Source of the DNA: Earliella scabrosa
Taxonomy: Eukaryota > Basidiomycota > Agaricomycetes > Polyporales > Polyporaceae
NCBI GenBank assembly: GCA_022605405.1
Contig: JABYQQ010000031.1
Coordinates: forward strand, 342,583 to 406,582
Length of the DNA stretch: 64,000 nt
Direction of reading: 5' to 3'
The translations under genes and the position numbers were made by a program. The notes beneath the pieces are model-generated. The model was not told where the DNA came from. It searched no databases and worked only from the letters and a program-made list of their open reading frames with translations. Shown here one piece after another: positions 1 through 11,743 of this stretch; position 1 is the stretch's first letter; the number at the start of each line of letters is the position of its first letter.

Positions 1-273
1 ATGCGGTCGATGGGTGCGAGAGGGTGTGGCTGCGGAGTCATTTGACGGCGTATGCGAAGGTGCGTGGTTCTGCGGTTCGGTGAGCTGGGGCTGGGGCTGA
101 TGCAGATGATGCGGAGTGCAGAATGGGCTGTGGGTCGAGATGGACGAGGTGGCGCAGGAGTGAGCGCGTGGGTGGAATCGTGATATGGTGGCGGTTGTAC
201 GGTGGCGTGTTTCTTGTATTCTATGTGTGTACAGTATGACTATACAGATGCGAGCCGTCGATCAGCGGTAGGC

Positions 274-600
274 TCAATGCGACCACACCCGTCCGGCGAG
301 AGGTTGTCTAGGTACCGTACCTCGCCGGATAGTCCTCACCACATCATCGTTGTAGGTCTGGTACAAGACATTCTCGCTGCGCAGGTCCCCGTGCTCCATG
401 TCGTTCTCATCGAAGTGCAGGTGCTTGATGGCCTCGCGGACCCGCGCCGTCGGAGAGGTGGTAGTCCCCCTCCACTTAATGTTGACTATCATGAATGGCA
501 TACGGCCAAGCCGGGTTATGCGCCGTGTAGCGCGCCACAGTAGACGACCTTGGGAGCATCGGCGGCGTCGACGATGAACCGGCGCGGTGGCGCGTTGTGA
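274..600 (-). pseudogene. protein kinase remnant (catalytic-loop fragment)
   Basis: On the minus strand this stretch encodes pieces of a fungal protein kinase in more than one frame. One piece reads AIKHLHFDENDMEHGDLRSE, which resembles the catalytic loop of basidiomycete kinases (H-G-D-L-R-x-x-N in place of HRDxxxxN). A second piece near 530-600 reads RFIVDAADAPKVVY, like an N-lobe segment. I see no glycine-rich loop, DFG segment or complete frame, so it is a relic. A related N-lobe fragment lies at 11345-11560, also just downstream of an F-box paralogue, so kinase piece and F-box gene were probably duplicated together. The family assignment is inference from the motif. Confidence 0.45.
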
Positions 601-864
601 ACTTGACGATGAAGGGATCATTGGGATGCGGCCGGTCGACCCGGGACATATATACACATCGTACAGGCTACACACCACGCAATACGGCAGTTCGGGTCAG
701 CGGTTGACAAGAACTTCGGCCCCGTCAAGCGCGAGACGACGATGATGGTCGCGGATCTAACACCATCGCGAGTGCATGGAATAAGGATTCGGCTCAGAGT
801 CCCTATGCAGAGAAGCGGGCCAGCTTAGTACGATGCCAAACTGAGATTCGCTATGAAACCCCAC

Positions 865-2601
865 TCACTTGTGCCGTTTGTCGTGCTCCCACACCACACG
901 CGGCTCCGCGCCCGCCGTGCGCCGTGGATAAAACTCGATCCATGCGCTGAAAGGCTCCCCGTGGCAGATCAGCGCGACGAACTCGAGCAGGGGGCACGCC
1001 TCCATTATCCCAACCACTTCCCATCCCCGCGAGTCTCGGAGCGTCCTTCTCCATTTGTATCTGTCAGACATAGACTGAACGTACGGCGGACACTCGTCGT
1101 GGAAGTCGAGGTTGAGGTGCGCGGTCCGCAGAAGGCGGAGGTCGGTCAATATGCGGAGGATACGCTCCTGGGTATTGGCGCAGTGAGTCAAGCGAGCAGG
1201 AGACGGAACGCAAGAGACTCGTTGTGCTCACATAGTCGACCAATGCAGCCCGATCGGCGCGATACCGATGCAGGGCGAGGTGCTCGAGTTGCGGAAGCGC
1301 AATCACCAGGTGTTTGAGCAGTTCATCGTCCTCGTCGGCCGTATGCACGATGTAGACGAGCTCCATGCGCGATAGGCGAGGGAGTGACATCCGCTTCAAG
1401 ATGTGCAGGCACTCGGTGGCGGTGAGAATTGGCCGAGAGAAGCCGCTACCGAGCCAACCGAGGTCGTGATAGTATCGCGGCCAATCTCGTAAGGTTAGGA
1501 TGGTGAGGCGGCTGGTGTCGATGGAAAAGATGGCGTCATCGATGTCTGGATACGCAAGTTGAAGAGACTCCAGCTGCCACTGGGATTGTGCCGTAGACTG
1601 GTGTCCTAATATCGGGGCTCTACCAGCTCCACGTTTTGCTACCATGATTGATAGGTGTCGTAGCTCGGGTAGGCATGAGAGAACGGGTCGGAGTAGATTG
1701 GTCTGGGCGTTATCGAGGTACCTCCCATGTACTGATAGGGAACGCAGGCGTGGCCAAGGCAAGGCAGCCATTGCTGCGAACGGTGTCGTCTCCATCGGCA
1801 CATGAAGGGATTCTGCTGTGGCGTTCATGGGAAGGATGACACGGGCCAAGCAGTGTGCTTCAACTGCGAGTTGATCCTGGAGACTCGCATATGGGATCTC
1901 GTCCATCGAGGCAAGTGCATGCCACACCTCTCGCCAGACGGTCATGTTGTATGAGAAATGAGAGAGCCGACTGGGAACGATCGGAAGATCTTCGATTGGA
2001 TCAGGATACGGGTCAACGCCAACAAAAGCAGAGGCATCGTTGATGGTGATGGATGTAATCGTCGGTGTCGAGAGACACTTGCTAAAAATATCCCAGCCTA
2101 CTCCTAGACAGTCTTCTCCAAAGGTTATCGAGCGAACCGTCGGTAAGACGTATAGCTCCGTCCCAGGTAAGATGCGGGACTCGGGATCAGCGATGCTTTG
2201 TGGAACGTTAATCCAGCACAATTAGAAGGATTGGTCGGACGCACGGGACTTTTTCAGTCATATAGGTGAGATGGCTATGTGCTCCGTCAGCATACAGTCA
2301 CGTTACAGCCCGATCTCACCAAAGAGACTGACCGGACGAAAGGGCGGATGGCCGTAGGAGGCATCCCGGAAAGTCCGCGTGAGTGAGCGACGCAGCGGGA
2401 AAAAAGATGAGGAGCGCAGAGTTCTCGAACATAATGAGATGTGAGAGCCACATTGCAGAGAGAGCCCTGGTCCTCAAGCATTCGGATTGCAATGAGGTTG
2501 AAGACATCTTCATCGATGACACTTTCTAGCTGTGCACCTCCGAAGTCAATATCGCTGTCGTCCGCCTAGATGCAGCCTCTTACCGATATCGATGATTGCA
2601 T
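865..2601 (-). CDS. F-box / leucine-rich-type protein, paralogue A
   Basis: Multi-exon gene on the minus strand. I place the start at 2599-2601: a six-codon exon (MQSSIS) ends at a GTAAGA donor and joins an exon beginning LESVIDEDVFNLIAIRML, the F-box. The F-box exon runs to about 2330. The large exon (about 2200-1230) holds repeated hydrophobic segments such as LPELRHLSIMV, LESLQLAYPDIDDAIFSID and LTILTLRDWPRYYHDLG, typical of the leucine-rich part of basidiomycete F-box proteins. A last exon (about 1175-865) follows an intron at the same place as in the paralogues at 11744-13510 and 13929-15717. Such proteins usually present substrates to an SCF (Skp1-cullin) ubiquitin ligase; the substrate is unknown. 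The short exon between F-box and repeats could not be phased confidently here, so some decay is possible. Confidence 0.7.
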
Positions 2602-3407
2602 CGGTTCAATCTTGTGATGTGGGCGGTGGAAAGCGTGTGGAGAGAGTCACGCAAGAACTGTGGGATTGCTAACCGGCGCCTCGCTCAAGACGGCGCTTGC
2701 ATGTACTAAGCACGGCAAAGCAGTGCCAGCCAGCGGCCTGCGAACGACTCGTGTGCACAACAATTGAGACACTGCCTGGGACTCAGCCTTGGATTGAGTT
2801 CCGCCAAAGAGGCGACAACTCTCGTCCAGGTGAAGCTTACGCACGGAGACTGACGGAGGCAGCCTTGGGGATCATTTGAGCCTCGCGAGAGGGATCGCGT
2901 CACTTGCGGTTTGGGCAATCTCGCCCGGATTGCAGAGAGTCGGCGGAATACGGTGATTCTTGAGCTACGAGGGAGTTATCATTCTATAGCGACTGTGGCG
3001 CATCACTCACCCATTCACTCAAGAACAACGCAACTCCTACTATCCTGGAACGGACAAAAGACAGTAGTACCGATATGGAGCGGAACACGTTGCTACGCGT
3101 GTGCACGGTTTGTTCTCCAACAACTGGATACCCTGATTCTGACGGAATTCTGTACCAGCCGATGATCGTGTGATGTTTATGGTTGTTCAAGAAGAGGTCA
3201 AGGGTTCCGATTCTGAGTCCACGAGTGCTTCTCCCCACTCGGACAGACACGGGTGGTTTGCGCTTAGTGCTTCCCTCTTGTTATACCGTCCCAACCAAGG
3301 CTTCCAGAAGACCTTCTAGAGTCTCCGTTTCTCGTGGCGCAATAAGAATTCCTTGGCATCGAGTAGAGCGTGACATCGGCACCAAGGCATCGCCGTCAGG
3401 ATTCGAG
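2602..3407. other. intergenic, nothing recognised
   Basis: Several short overlapping ORFs are present but none shows protein-like composition, splice support or a recognisable motif. The right end is the promoter region of the gene starting at 3515. Confidence 0.5.
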
Positions 3408-3415
3408 TATAAATA
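3408..3415 (+). promoter_or_regulatory. TATA box of the 3515 gene
   Basis: TATAAATA lies about 100 bases before the ATG at 3515. The stretch between is pyrimidine-rich and ends CAAACTACAAGC-ATG, typical of fungal transcript leaders. This supports 3515 as the true start. Confidence 0.6.
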
Positions 3416-3514
3416 CGGGGTTGTTTCTGCGAGTCGCATTCTCCAGATATCCACTGACCCAGCTTCTACCATCCGCCAATCCCTACACTCAAGCATCTCC
3501 TCCAAACTACAAGC

Positions 3515-6500
3515 ATGCAGACCGCAACAGCAGACCGTGACGACACTGTGCCACCTACCGGCTTGATATTTAACCTTCTTCAAGCACATGACATCTGGGC
3601 AGAAGACGGCGCTCAGTATCGCGGCATGCTACTGGTGAGTAACCCCATGACCTCCATCTTGTCATTATGATACCTAACAACCTATTAAACCGTCAGGCGG
3701 AAGCAGTCCTTGAAGGGCTCAAGCCTTTTCATGGTGCGCCACATGGTTTCTACCTCGTGAATGTACCCGGCAGAGAAGAAGCCATGGTATCACTGCGTTT
3801 TTGCCCAAGGTAGATAGGATGGTGCGGCGTGGGTCGGGATGAAGTCGCCCAACGTAGCACGTGCCGTCGCGACCTTGCGTAGCCAGGGGTGGGACGACTA
3901 CTACGTGCGACATGTCGCAGCGTAGCAAAGGGTGCGCGACATGACGTAGCCGGAGGGTATGCTTGCATATGTAGCCGTGAGCCTCGAGCAAGGCTGGAGG
4001 CGCTCCATCAGGACAGGTCGAGAGCGATTCATTAGGCCGTCTGAACCATCCAGGCCTCCCTTCACACTGCACTCAAATCTTAGATAGTTGAAAAACCTGG
4101 GTCTCGTTCGAATTCGGGTAGTAGCAATGCATTCATGCTCTAGTAGCTCTACCACTACTGGCTAGTACCGAGTCCAGACCGTCTCGTCCCAGCCTCGCGC
4201 CGCGTCCCCGCGCTCGTTCCCCTTGACATCCTCTGCCCTAGGTCCTACTTACGATGCGTCCTGCAGAACGAGTTAGGGGAAATTAAAACGAGTGAGACAT
4301 ACAGCTTCAAACACGAGTCAAGCCTGTGGACTAGCCAAGTTAACTCATGTGAGTGATGAATGGACTCGGAGCCATCGCGCAGACATACCGTTATGGGGAC
4401 ATACCATTACAAAAGCGCCATTTCTTCGTCTAGTGCTGCACTGACATCCTGAAATGCATGGACAAACAGCATGAGTTAGCGTATGAACCAGCGCATTGTA
4501 CTTACCACCTGAGCCCTCGACATGTAGTAAGTTGAGGACCGACTGGAAGATGTCCATTGGGACGCCTCCAAGGTCATGGTACTGAGGCAGCACCATGTCA
4601 TGGCAAGCTCCTCGCCCTGTAGCGTAGACCCAGAGGAAGCAGGATTGTAAGACTCATGGGGGTAGAGGGCTAATGTGGAGCCTGGAGGTGGGGATGTCCG
4701 AGCACAGTGAGGGAAGGCGAGTTTGACAAGTCGTCCGATATTTGAGCAGAAGGCATAGCATCCAGGCTGCCAGCGCATCCCAGGGCCATGAGCTAGGGAC
4801 GAGGCGCAGTCACACAAGTGGTCTCATACGGCGACATGAGGGCGTAAACCAACGCGATGTGAGGCGCGTCCAACTCGCGCCTCCTCCAGACCGAGGTCAT
4901 GTCGCGGACCTCGGCGCTACATCATGTGAACCCTCCTCGCAACCCTCTGCTACATTTGCGACACAACCTCCCTGGTTCTCTCCAGACCCGCAAGCGATCT
5001 CATATCGCGTACCTAAATGCTAGACTGTGCGTAGCAACCCAGCAGACGTTACCTAGCTCGTGCTAACTCTCATCGCGCGTAGCGGGTCCCTGCTACGTCC
5101 TCTCTCTAGACCTCGGACACCCCAGGCGACATACTCCGCTCACGCAGTGTATTCGAGTTTAACGTGGGCAACGATATACTCGAGGCCCTCGAGGAGGCCC
5201 GACAGGCCCTCACTCCTGCGAAAGAGCGGCAACCATCCGACACAAGCTACATCAGGGTTTCATCCACCGGATCGTTCGTGGCCACGGACGATGAAAGCGA
5301 TGGCTACTCCGATAGTGGTCGGCTGGTGGCTGATTTTGGACGCGTGCATCTCGGTGACTCTGCCGTTCCTCGCTCCGCAATCTCTGTGCGTGTATTCAAT
5401 CCAATGCAGTACAAACACCATTGTTGAACTCATCTGCATTAGAACTGGGATTCTGAAGACGGTTCCATTGGGGCTACACGTGTCCGCACCGCCGAGTATC
5501 ATGGTTCGTTGTACGCGGAGTCCGATAGGACACCTGTCATACCCCTGGAGCAAGCCAGTAGTATGGCTGCACCTTCCGCTCCTCAGCCCGTCACTTCGCC
5601 AAATGTTCCTACAACAGCTCCTGCCCCCCAACTACCATCGACAACGCAGCCGAGAAGGAGACTTCCCGTTGACCCACGAGAGCGTAACTCCCTTATGTCC
5701 CTCAAAGCTGCGATGGAGCACAACTCAATACATGGTATGTTCATCACTGCTAGGCGCAACAATAATGACCATTCTCATTCTCGATTGTGCAGCGATTGGC
5801 TACTGCATGACAGTCGTGTGTAGTCAAACCTTTGGAGAGTGATGGCACCTATTGACATCTACTATAGAAGCTTGACAAAGCCAAAGCAAGGTCTTTGGAC
5901 GACGAGGCCTGCTCACTACGTGATATGCGGATGCCTATTGACACAGGTAAGTATTTGTCACTCACTGTGACGGTAAACTTGTGTCATGAGAACTCACTGT
6001 TCCTGTTGATATTGTAGCGGATGCACCAACGTGAGAACTATTCAACTCGTGCCTAGACGGAACGGCTGACATGATGCCTAGTTGGTTCTTTGAAGAACGC
6101 CTCGCTATGAAGTTCCTTGACGACGAAGGAAATCTGCATGACGAGTGGCCCTCTTATCTACACGAGCTCGTAGATGCCAAGATCTGGGTTCCGGCAGGTC
6201 CAGAAGGCCAGCACATCGAGGAACGCACTCTGACGTATAGAGACAGTGGAAGCGTCTGTGAGTGCAAGCATGTTTCATCACCTATATGTGCATTGTAACA
6301 TGCTATCAGCCCTAAGACGTTGGGGCAAGGACTACAACCTACAAACCCTCATACCCGCTCGAGACTGGGCTAAAAGCCGTGAAACCCAGTCAAGCCTAGA
6401 GTTGCCCCGAATCGTTGCATGTGCCGCCAACGAGATCGTTGTGAGGCAACAATTCGATGGAAATCTCGGCCTGGCAATCCCCGGGTATGTCGAATCACTG

Positions 6501-7911
6501 AGTGTGGTGATTGCGGTGTATCCTGATTATGTTGTCTCTAGAAGTAGACATCCTTTCAACACTGATACTGGTACTACGGGAGACATAGCTGTAAGTGTTT
6601 CTATCTCATCGTTTTCCGTGGGCCGGCGGACCAACCAACTTCATGTGCTACAACATAGACTTTCTGCGATGCGCTGCGCCTCAAGACGGGCCATGTAGAA
6701 GCGGTACGTATCTTCAAATCGTACATGTCATCATGTCTGATACTATGCACTGATACACGCACGCGTGACTGCAGCCCACGCGAATGCTGATTCGCCTAAT
6801 TCATCCAACGGTGGCACGGTTGAAGTGTGGTCCCAGAGCGTACGTCCTACAATCAATCATGATGGACATCATTTTGACTCGAATCTCACAGGACAAGCTT
6901 TCTATATTTTGGCAACTACTGGCCCTGTGCTTATGAATTTACTAGCAGTACTGCGGGGACGCATGACACGACCAAGACTATCGTCGCGCCACGTTTGGGA
7001 CCAAAAATACAAGTCTTCCGGCGATCCTCCGGTCGATACTGGCAGTGGGCTTTCAATATGGTCGCAATGACGCTGCTGGAGCCGATGACATGGGGCTCCA
7101 AACCCAGACGCGACTCTGAGGATCCAGCTCTGTGGCGCAAGCATCGGATTGAGATGCCTTCTGAGCTGAATTGCACTCAATTCGTCTCTGGATTGTATGG
7201 AACACCTCTCGCACCGAATTCTGCAGTTTCCGGGGTAACCATGGTCCTTGATACATGTGAGAGACTTCATCTATCCGTGCTATTTATTCATCGCATGAAC
7301 GTAACTGATGTATATATTCTCCCTGCCAGTGGCCGCCAGAACCTCTCTTCCGCCATCCGTGGTTGATCAGATTCGGGAGAAATGGCTGAACAACGACAAG
7401 GCGCAATACGGGGTTCGCGGGCTATACATTCCTGCCACCAAGAACCTCGATGAATGCGATATCATCTTCGAATTTGTTGGCGCAGACGGTGAAGCTGTGT
7501 CATTTCGATGCACTGCTAGTCGTTTCTTGATGTCGCCATGGAAAGCGAATGGAATCCACCACGTGCCGATCAAAGCTGGGGAGCGTCCCGTAGGTTCACA
7601 CTACTATACCTTAGGAGTTGTGAGTATCATATCCCTACCAGTCAGCCTCCTGCGCGCGTCTCACTCACATCCGTCCGATCTAGAATTTCTACTGGGCTGC
7701 ATTTGTACACCACGAGGTGGTCTTCGCTCAGGGTGGCCATGGACTTTCCAGCGGTGATGTAACCGAGGCATCAGTCAGACTTGCAGCACAACGTCTGTTG
7801 AATACCTCGGGGCAACCTCTTGGGGAGGAAAAGATCACTTTCCATGACCATCCCGGAAGGCTCATTCACATCCTGAACCCAGAGAACGCACATGGGATTC
7901 CGTTGCCCTAG
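3515..7911 (+). CDS. pepsin-like (A1 family) protein with degenerate catalytic motifs
   Basis: I could phase 15 exons (3515-3634, 3697-3809, 5148-5385, 5443-5734, 5793-5815, 5868-5946, 6018-6030, 6082-6257, 6310-6484, 6542-6590, 6659-6703, 6775-6839, 6892-7256, 7330-7619, 7684-7911). They give one frame of 756 residues. The C-terminal 450 residues follow the order of a pepsin fold: a flap-like TYRDSGSVS (344-352), FDGNLGLAIPG (399-409), TFCDALRLKTGHVEAP (about 427-442), YWQWAF, VLDTLAARTSLPPSVV (D583) and TLGVNFYWAAFVHH (about 678-691). The first catalytic DTG would fall at 306-309, which reads DDEG; the second reads DTL. So it is probably an inactive peptidase-like protein. There is no signal peptide, and the 290-residue N-terminal part is unrecognised. 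The family call is inference from motif order; the exon phasing is strong. Confidence 0.55.
3810..5147. mobile_element. 1.34 kb intron, probably carrying an insertion rich in GTAGC motifs
   Basis: All other introns of this gene are about 50-90 bases, but intron 2 spans 1338 bases with matching phases on both sides (GT donor after CCCAAG, CAG acceptor before TGTATTC). Its outer parts hold many GTAGC/GCTAC and GGGTGCGAC-like motifs: GTAGC types mainly at 3850-3985, opposite-strand types mainly at 4910-5100. This recalls subterminal motif clusters of DNA transposons. The centre (about 4340-4820, minus strand) contains a broken coding-like piece (ALYPHESYNPASSGSTLQG). No transposase is seen. Transposon origin is inference. 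Confidence 0.35.
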
Positions 7912-8279
7912 CCGAAAGATACGTTAGGGCTGCTTGTCTGTTGGTGTACATACAAGACAGCTGTACGCGTCAAGTTTGTTCAAACTCATGTGGATGCCTG
8001 TCAAGCCCGTACTTGTACTATCACTGTGAATATAGATCCATATGGAGTTTGTCAATGGGAGACGGAGACAGCTCCTGCGTATCCCAACATAATGACTCGG
8101 CGTATCTTCCTGCCTTTTCGCTAAGTCCCACCCAACTGGCATACTTAGTACTGACAAGCACGCATGCACATTGAGAAGTCGCTGAATCAATCGTAATTCG
8201 TGAGTTTCTGATCGAAATGCGAGCTATTCCTACAACGAAAGAGAGCGACTACGTCCCTAGCTGAACATCTCATCGGGCG
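7912..8279. other. intergenic, nothing recognised
   Basis: Downstream of the pepsin-like gene and downstream of the minus-strand mucin relic; the two converge here. No coding or RNA signal seen. Confidence 0.5.
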
Positions 8280-9480
8280 AAATGATAGAAGCGACGGGCT
8301 GCGAGGCGAACGGACCCAGTACGAATAACAACAGGAGTGATCGTAGGGGCTGTCGTGGACCTCCGAGTAGCCGTGCGAGAAGCAGTCACTGGCAATCGCC
8401 GAGGTTGTGTTTGTTGACGACCGTCGACGTGTAGCGCATCGTAGCAGGGGTGCGAGCAGTCGGTGACTCGGAGGCACGTCGCGGAATCCGAAGTGGCACG
8501 GTAGCCGGAGAGCCTGGTGTTCGAGTCGCAGACGCCAGTCCGTCGCCGACAACAGGGAGGTGTCAGTGGTCGGAGGTCGGAGAGTGTCAATGAGACTGTG
8601 CTCGCGGTTGCGTCGGTGGCGCTCTTCGTGCTCGTAGAATCAAAGGTTGCAGTGGGTGGAGGTGACAGTCGTAATCAGATGTTGTGGCGGACTTCGATGA
8701 TAAGAGCCCGAGTACTCTGAGTGTACGTGGGTTCAACCGAGGCTACAAGCGATGGAGTCGAGGTTAGAGCAACAGATGTACTAGACGATTCCACCGTATA
8801 CGTTCCCGTGCTGCGGGTCTCAGGGCTCATGGTTGCCCTTGTCTGGGATGTCCGAATTGCGTCAGAAGTTGTGACGACCATGAATTCGGATGCAGCTTCT
8901 GAAATGGAAATCACGGTCACCAGCGGCACAGTGCTGGTGGCGGTAGGCTCAATAGTAACCGCCGAAGTCGTGTCCAAGGTTGAGCTGGCAGCAGTGCAAC
9001 ATGATCGAGTCTGTTTCTGTGCGGGAGGCAGTGGCAGTCACGATCGAAGTGACACCAATCGTGGCCTCGGACGTGGTCGTGAAAGAAGTCTCCGAGTTGA
9101 TCTAGGAGAACGTCGCCGTAGCGTCCGAGTTTCTCGTCGTCTCAGGTGACTCCGAAGTAGTCGATTTGGGTGTGGTCGTGTTCGAGGATCTCTGGAGTCG
9201 GTAGCGGTACCCGAGGGTACCAAGCCCGAAGACGTCGTAGTCCATAGCAGCGGCCTCAGGCCCCTGTGGTATGACAGATGTCAGAGCCTCAGTGGTATCC
9301 GTAGCCGTCTCGGTACCAGGTCGAGTTGATAGATATCATGATCCCTAGAGTCGGGACCGTGGAGTCTGGACTCGCGGTCGCTTCCGTGACTGTCCCATCC
9401 GCGCTCGTCGTGGCCTCAGTAGGGGTCGCAGCCTGATCGGCCCGGCGCTCCTCGATGCCACCGAGTCCGTGTCTGTTGTC
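8280..9480 (-). pseudogene. decayed Ser/Thr-rich mucin-like gene
   Basis: The minus strand codes for Ser/Thr-rich peptide in shifting frames, for example MDTTSAVTIEPTATSTVPLV around 8977 and TETATDTTEALTSV around 9300. It ends with LAARRFYHFAR near 8280. The closing segment is similar at DNA level to the end of the plus-strand mucin locus at 36042-39185, which also has a CTCCTGTTGTTA-type stretch and then AARRFYRF. Intact members would be heavily O-glycosylated secreted or cell-wall proteins. Here several stops and frame changes interrupt the run, and I find no continuous gene model, so I call it a relic. Confidence 0.5.
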
Positions 9481-9864
9481 CTGCTAAGCGCACTGGCTTT
9501 CCCGCTGCAGGACTAGGACTGCAAGCTCGCCGAGGAGGAGTTTTAACCGCTCAAATTCACGTGGATACGAGGAAAGGCAATGTTCGTTAAGAGTACGAAT
9601 AGAGCCAGGGATTGGTGTATCACAGCGATATGAAGATCGATGACTTGCTATGGATTTCCTTTACGATGGAGTGGTTTGACCGTGAACGCGACGAACTAGT
9701 GGGAGGAGACGACGCCTGAGAAGTGATTGACGATTGGCAACATCATCGAGCCGATGAGACGCCGGACGACAGGGCACGCGCGCCCATGTGAGAGCAATTA
9801 TTTAATCGACTATATTTGACACGTACGTTGCGGAAATACGGGCTACACCTCCCCATGCTTCTCG

Positions 9865-10760
9865 TCAATATTGTCGGCAAGCGTGGGAGGTGGTCGAACC
9901 GACTCGGAGCTTGAGGGGATAACTCGCTTGCTCGTCAATGACGTCTGAGTATGATGTATGTGCGGGACGAGTTGGACGGCGATCTGACCTTTGCAGCCGT
10001 CTGTAACTATCGTCAACCAATGGCGCGTAAGACGTCAAGCCATTGACTCTGACTCCCGAGGATGAACCATCCATGGTTAGTATCTCCGGGATAGGGTGTA
10101 TGTGCACCGAGAGCAGCAAGTATGGCACGTAGGCGAGCGTAGAAGCCGTAGTCCAGTGCCAATGTGGGGTTGCTGTGTCCAGCTCGGAAGCGGTCGAACG
10201 GGTACAGGACAGGGGCCGTCCCGCAATGGAGGGTCACGGACGTGCCTGATCATGAGTCCATGGACGGCACGGTGACGAGCGCGAGGTGTGTTGCCGACAA
10301 AACTGCTCGGATTATAACATACCTAGAGGATGACGGCAATACATGGCGCTGGCAGCGCTCAGCGCAAACGCGGAGGTCTAGAGTGAGTGCGGGGTTCAAT
10401 TAAACCCTGTATTGGGAAGGGGAGCGTGGGGAAGACGTACCAACTGGACAGGAGGTTTCAGACGAGCGTGAGGCACCGAGAACAGCCGCGGTGGCGGACC
10501 TCGCGCGAGGGCAAGGGTCGTGTGGCGAGTCACGACACGAGATTACTCGGTCGATGGGAGAGACTAGGGGCGTCGGAAGAGGGGCGGAGCGTACAAAGCG
10601 TATGAGGCCGTCATCTCGCGCGTACACGTACACTGTGAGCAACGGGATGCCCTCGCGAGGCGGGCCGAGAGGTTGAACCGGGCGGGGCAGGGAGAGACAG
10701 GCCGTGGCATTCGCTTGCATTCGTGAGCTTTGGCTGGAGGAACCACGCGCAGTGATCATG
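9865..10760 (-). repeat. dispersed repeat, copy 1
   Basis: Read on the minus strand, this segment matches 25880-26720 (plus strand) over most of its length. Shared landmarks in order: CCCCGCCCGG...CTCTCGGCCCGC, TCTCCCATCGACCGA, TTCTCGGTGCCTCACGCTCG, GTACGTCTTCCCCACGCTCC, then a stretch translating as LDYGFYARLRAILAALGAHT. A shorter third copy lies at about 27180-27310. It encodes no complete protein and has no obvious long terminal repeats or tRNA-like head. It is a non-autonomous or decayed interspersed element of unknown class. Confidence 0.55.
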
Positions 10761-11344
10761 CAGCTGTCGCGCGAGCTCGGCGACGAACCTCCAGCGCAAG
10801 TTGGCGTCTCGGTGGCCCGCTGAGAGTGACGAGTCCGACAACCATGGGATTGTTTGTCAACGTCTCGCTAAACACAGCGCCAGCTGGCAGTAAGCTCAAA
10901 AAAGGGGAATCAGGGACAACACACCATCGGGTTCCCAGAGGTCCGTGCGGCGACGCACGACGAGCACCGAGTACCTCAGAAAGCTTACGCTGAGGGCGGA
11001 GCGGGATGTAGTGTTTGTCGTCGGAGTTTCTGGAAGAACCCGGGCTGGTCGGCGCTTCCTTTGCCCGAAGCTCCATCTTGAGCTGAGTCCGGACCGTCGA
11101 GTCATAAGCATTGTAAACCCTCGTGGTACACTAAGGTCGCTCGCAGCTAGGAAGCAGTGAGATCGTTTCTGTCACGCTATGATGTACATGGAGGGCGATG
11201 CGGCCCCCAGGTGGAACCGGTCACGGTTGCTCGATCTGAGCGCGTGCAGCCTGAGAGATACCGGGCCCCAGTGCTTAGTAGCTGGTCCGAAACCTGTTCA
11301 TTTTTCTCCCATTCAATGCGGGACAGAGGATCTACCTGCAACAG
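10761..11344. other. intergenic, nothing recognised
   Basis: GC-rich sequence between the dispersed repeat and the kinase remnant. Only short ORFs without motifs or splice support are present. Confidence 0.45.
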
Positions 11345-11560
11345 TCACCTGTGTGTGCTGAATGTCTGCATGTGCGGCTCGCCGGAGCTGGGACGGATGC
11401 GGAGTTCCGAATGGGCTGTAGGTACAAGGTGAGGCCGGAATCTGCGCCGTACGGCGGTCCCCCTGTAGACGAGCTTTGGAGCATAGCCGGCGTCGGCGAC
11501 AATCCGGTGCGCGGCTTCCCCACCGGCCAGTCGGCAGGGGAAAGGTATACACATCATATA
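11345..11560 (-). pseudogene. protein kinase remnant, second copy (N-lobe piece)
   Basis: The minus strand reads AHRIVADAGYAPKLVYRGTA, matching the N-lobe-like piece RFIVDAADAPKVVY near 530-600. It resembles the segment before the hinge in fungal kinases. No catalytic loop follows in frame. The surrounding DNA (about 11370-11740) aligns with about 60-880: it shares the 'GCGGAGT..GAATGGGCTGT' stretch, 'GGTTGACAA' and 'CAGAGTCCCT.TGCAGA'. It is therefore part of the same duplication as the adjacent F-box gene. Confidence 0.45.
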
Positions 11561-11743
11561 AGCGCGCCGCGCGATGGAAGTCCGGGCCAGGGGTTGACAA
11601 AAAATTCAGGTCAACGAAGAGAAGACAGCGATCATCTCGGAGCTAACACAATCGCCCGTGCATGGAACAAGGAATCGGTTCAGAGTCCCTGTGCAGAACA
11701 TCTGAGCGGCTATGCCAGGCCGATGGTCGTAACAAAATGCCAC

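Noticed and set aside
5060..5842. 260-codon plus-strand ORF
   Set aside because: Wrong frame over exons 3-5 of the pepsin-like gene, whose splice phases all agree in another frame.
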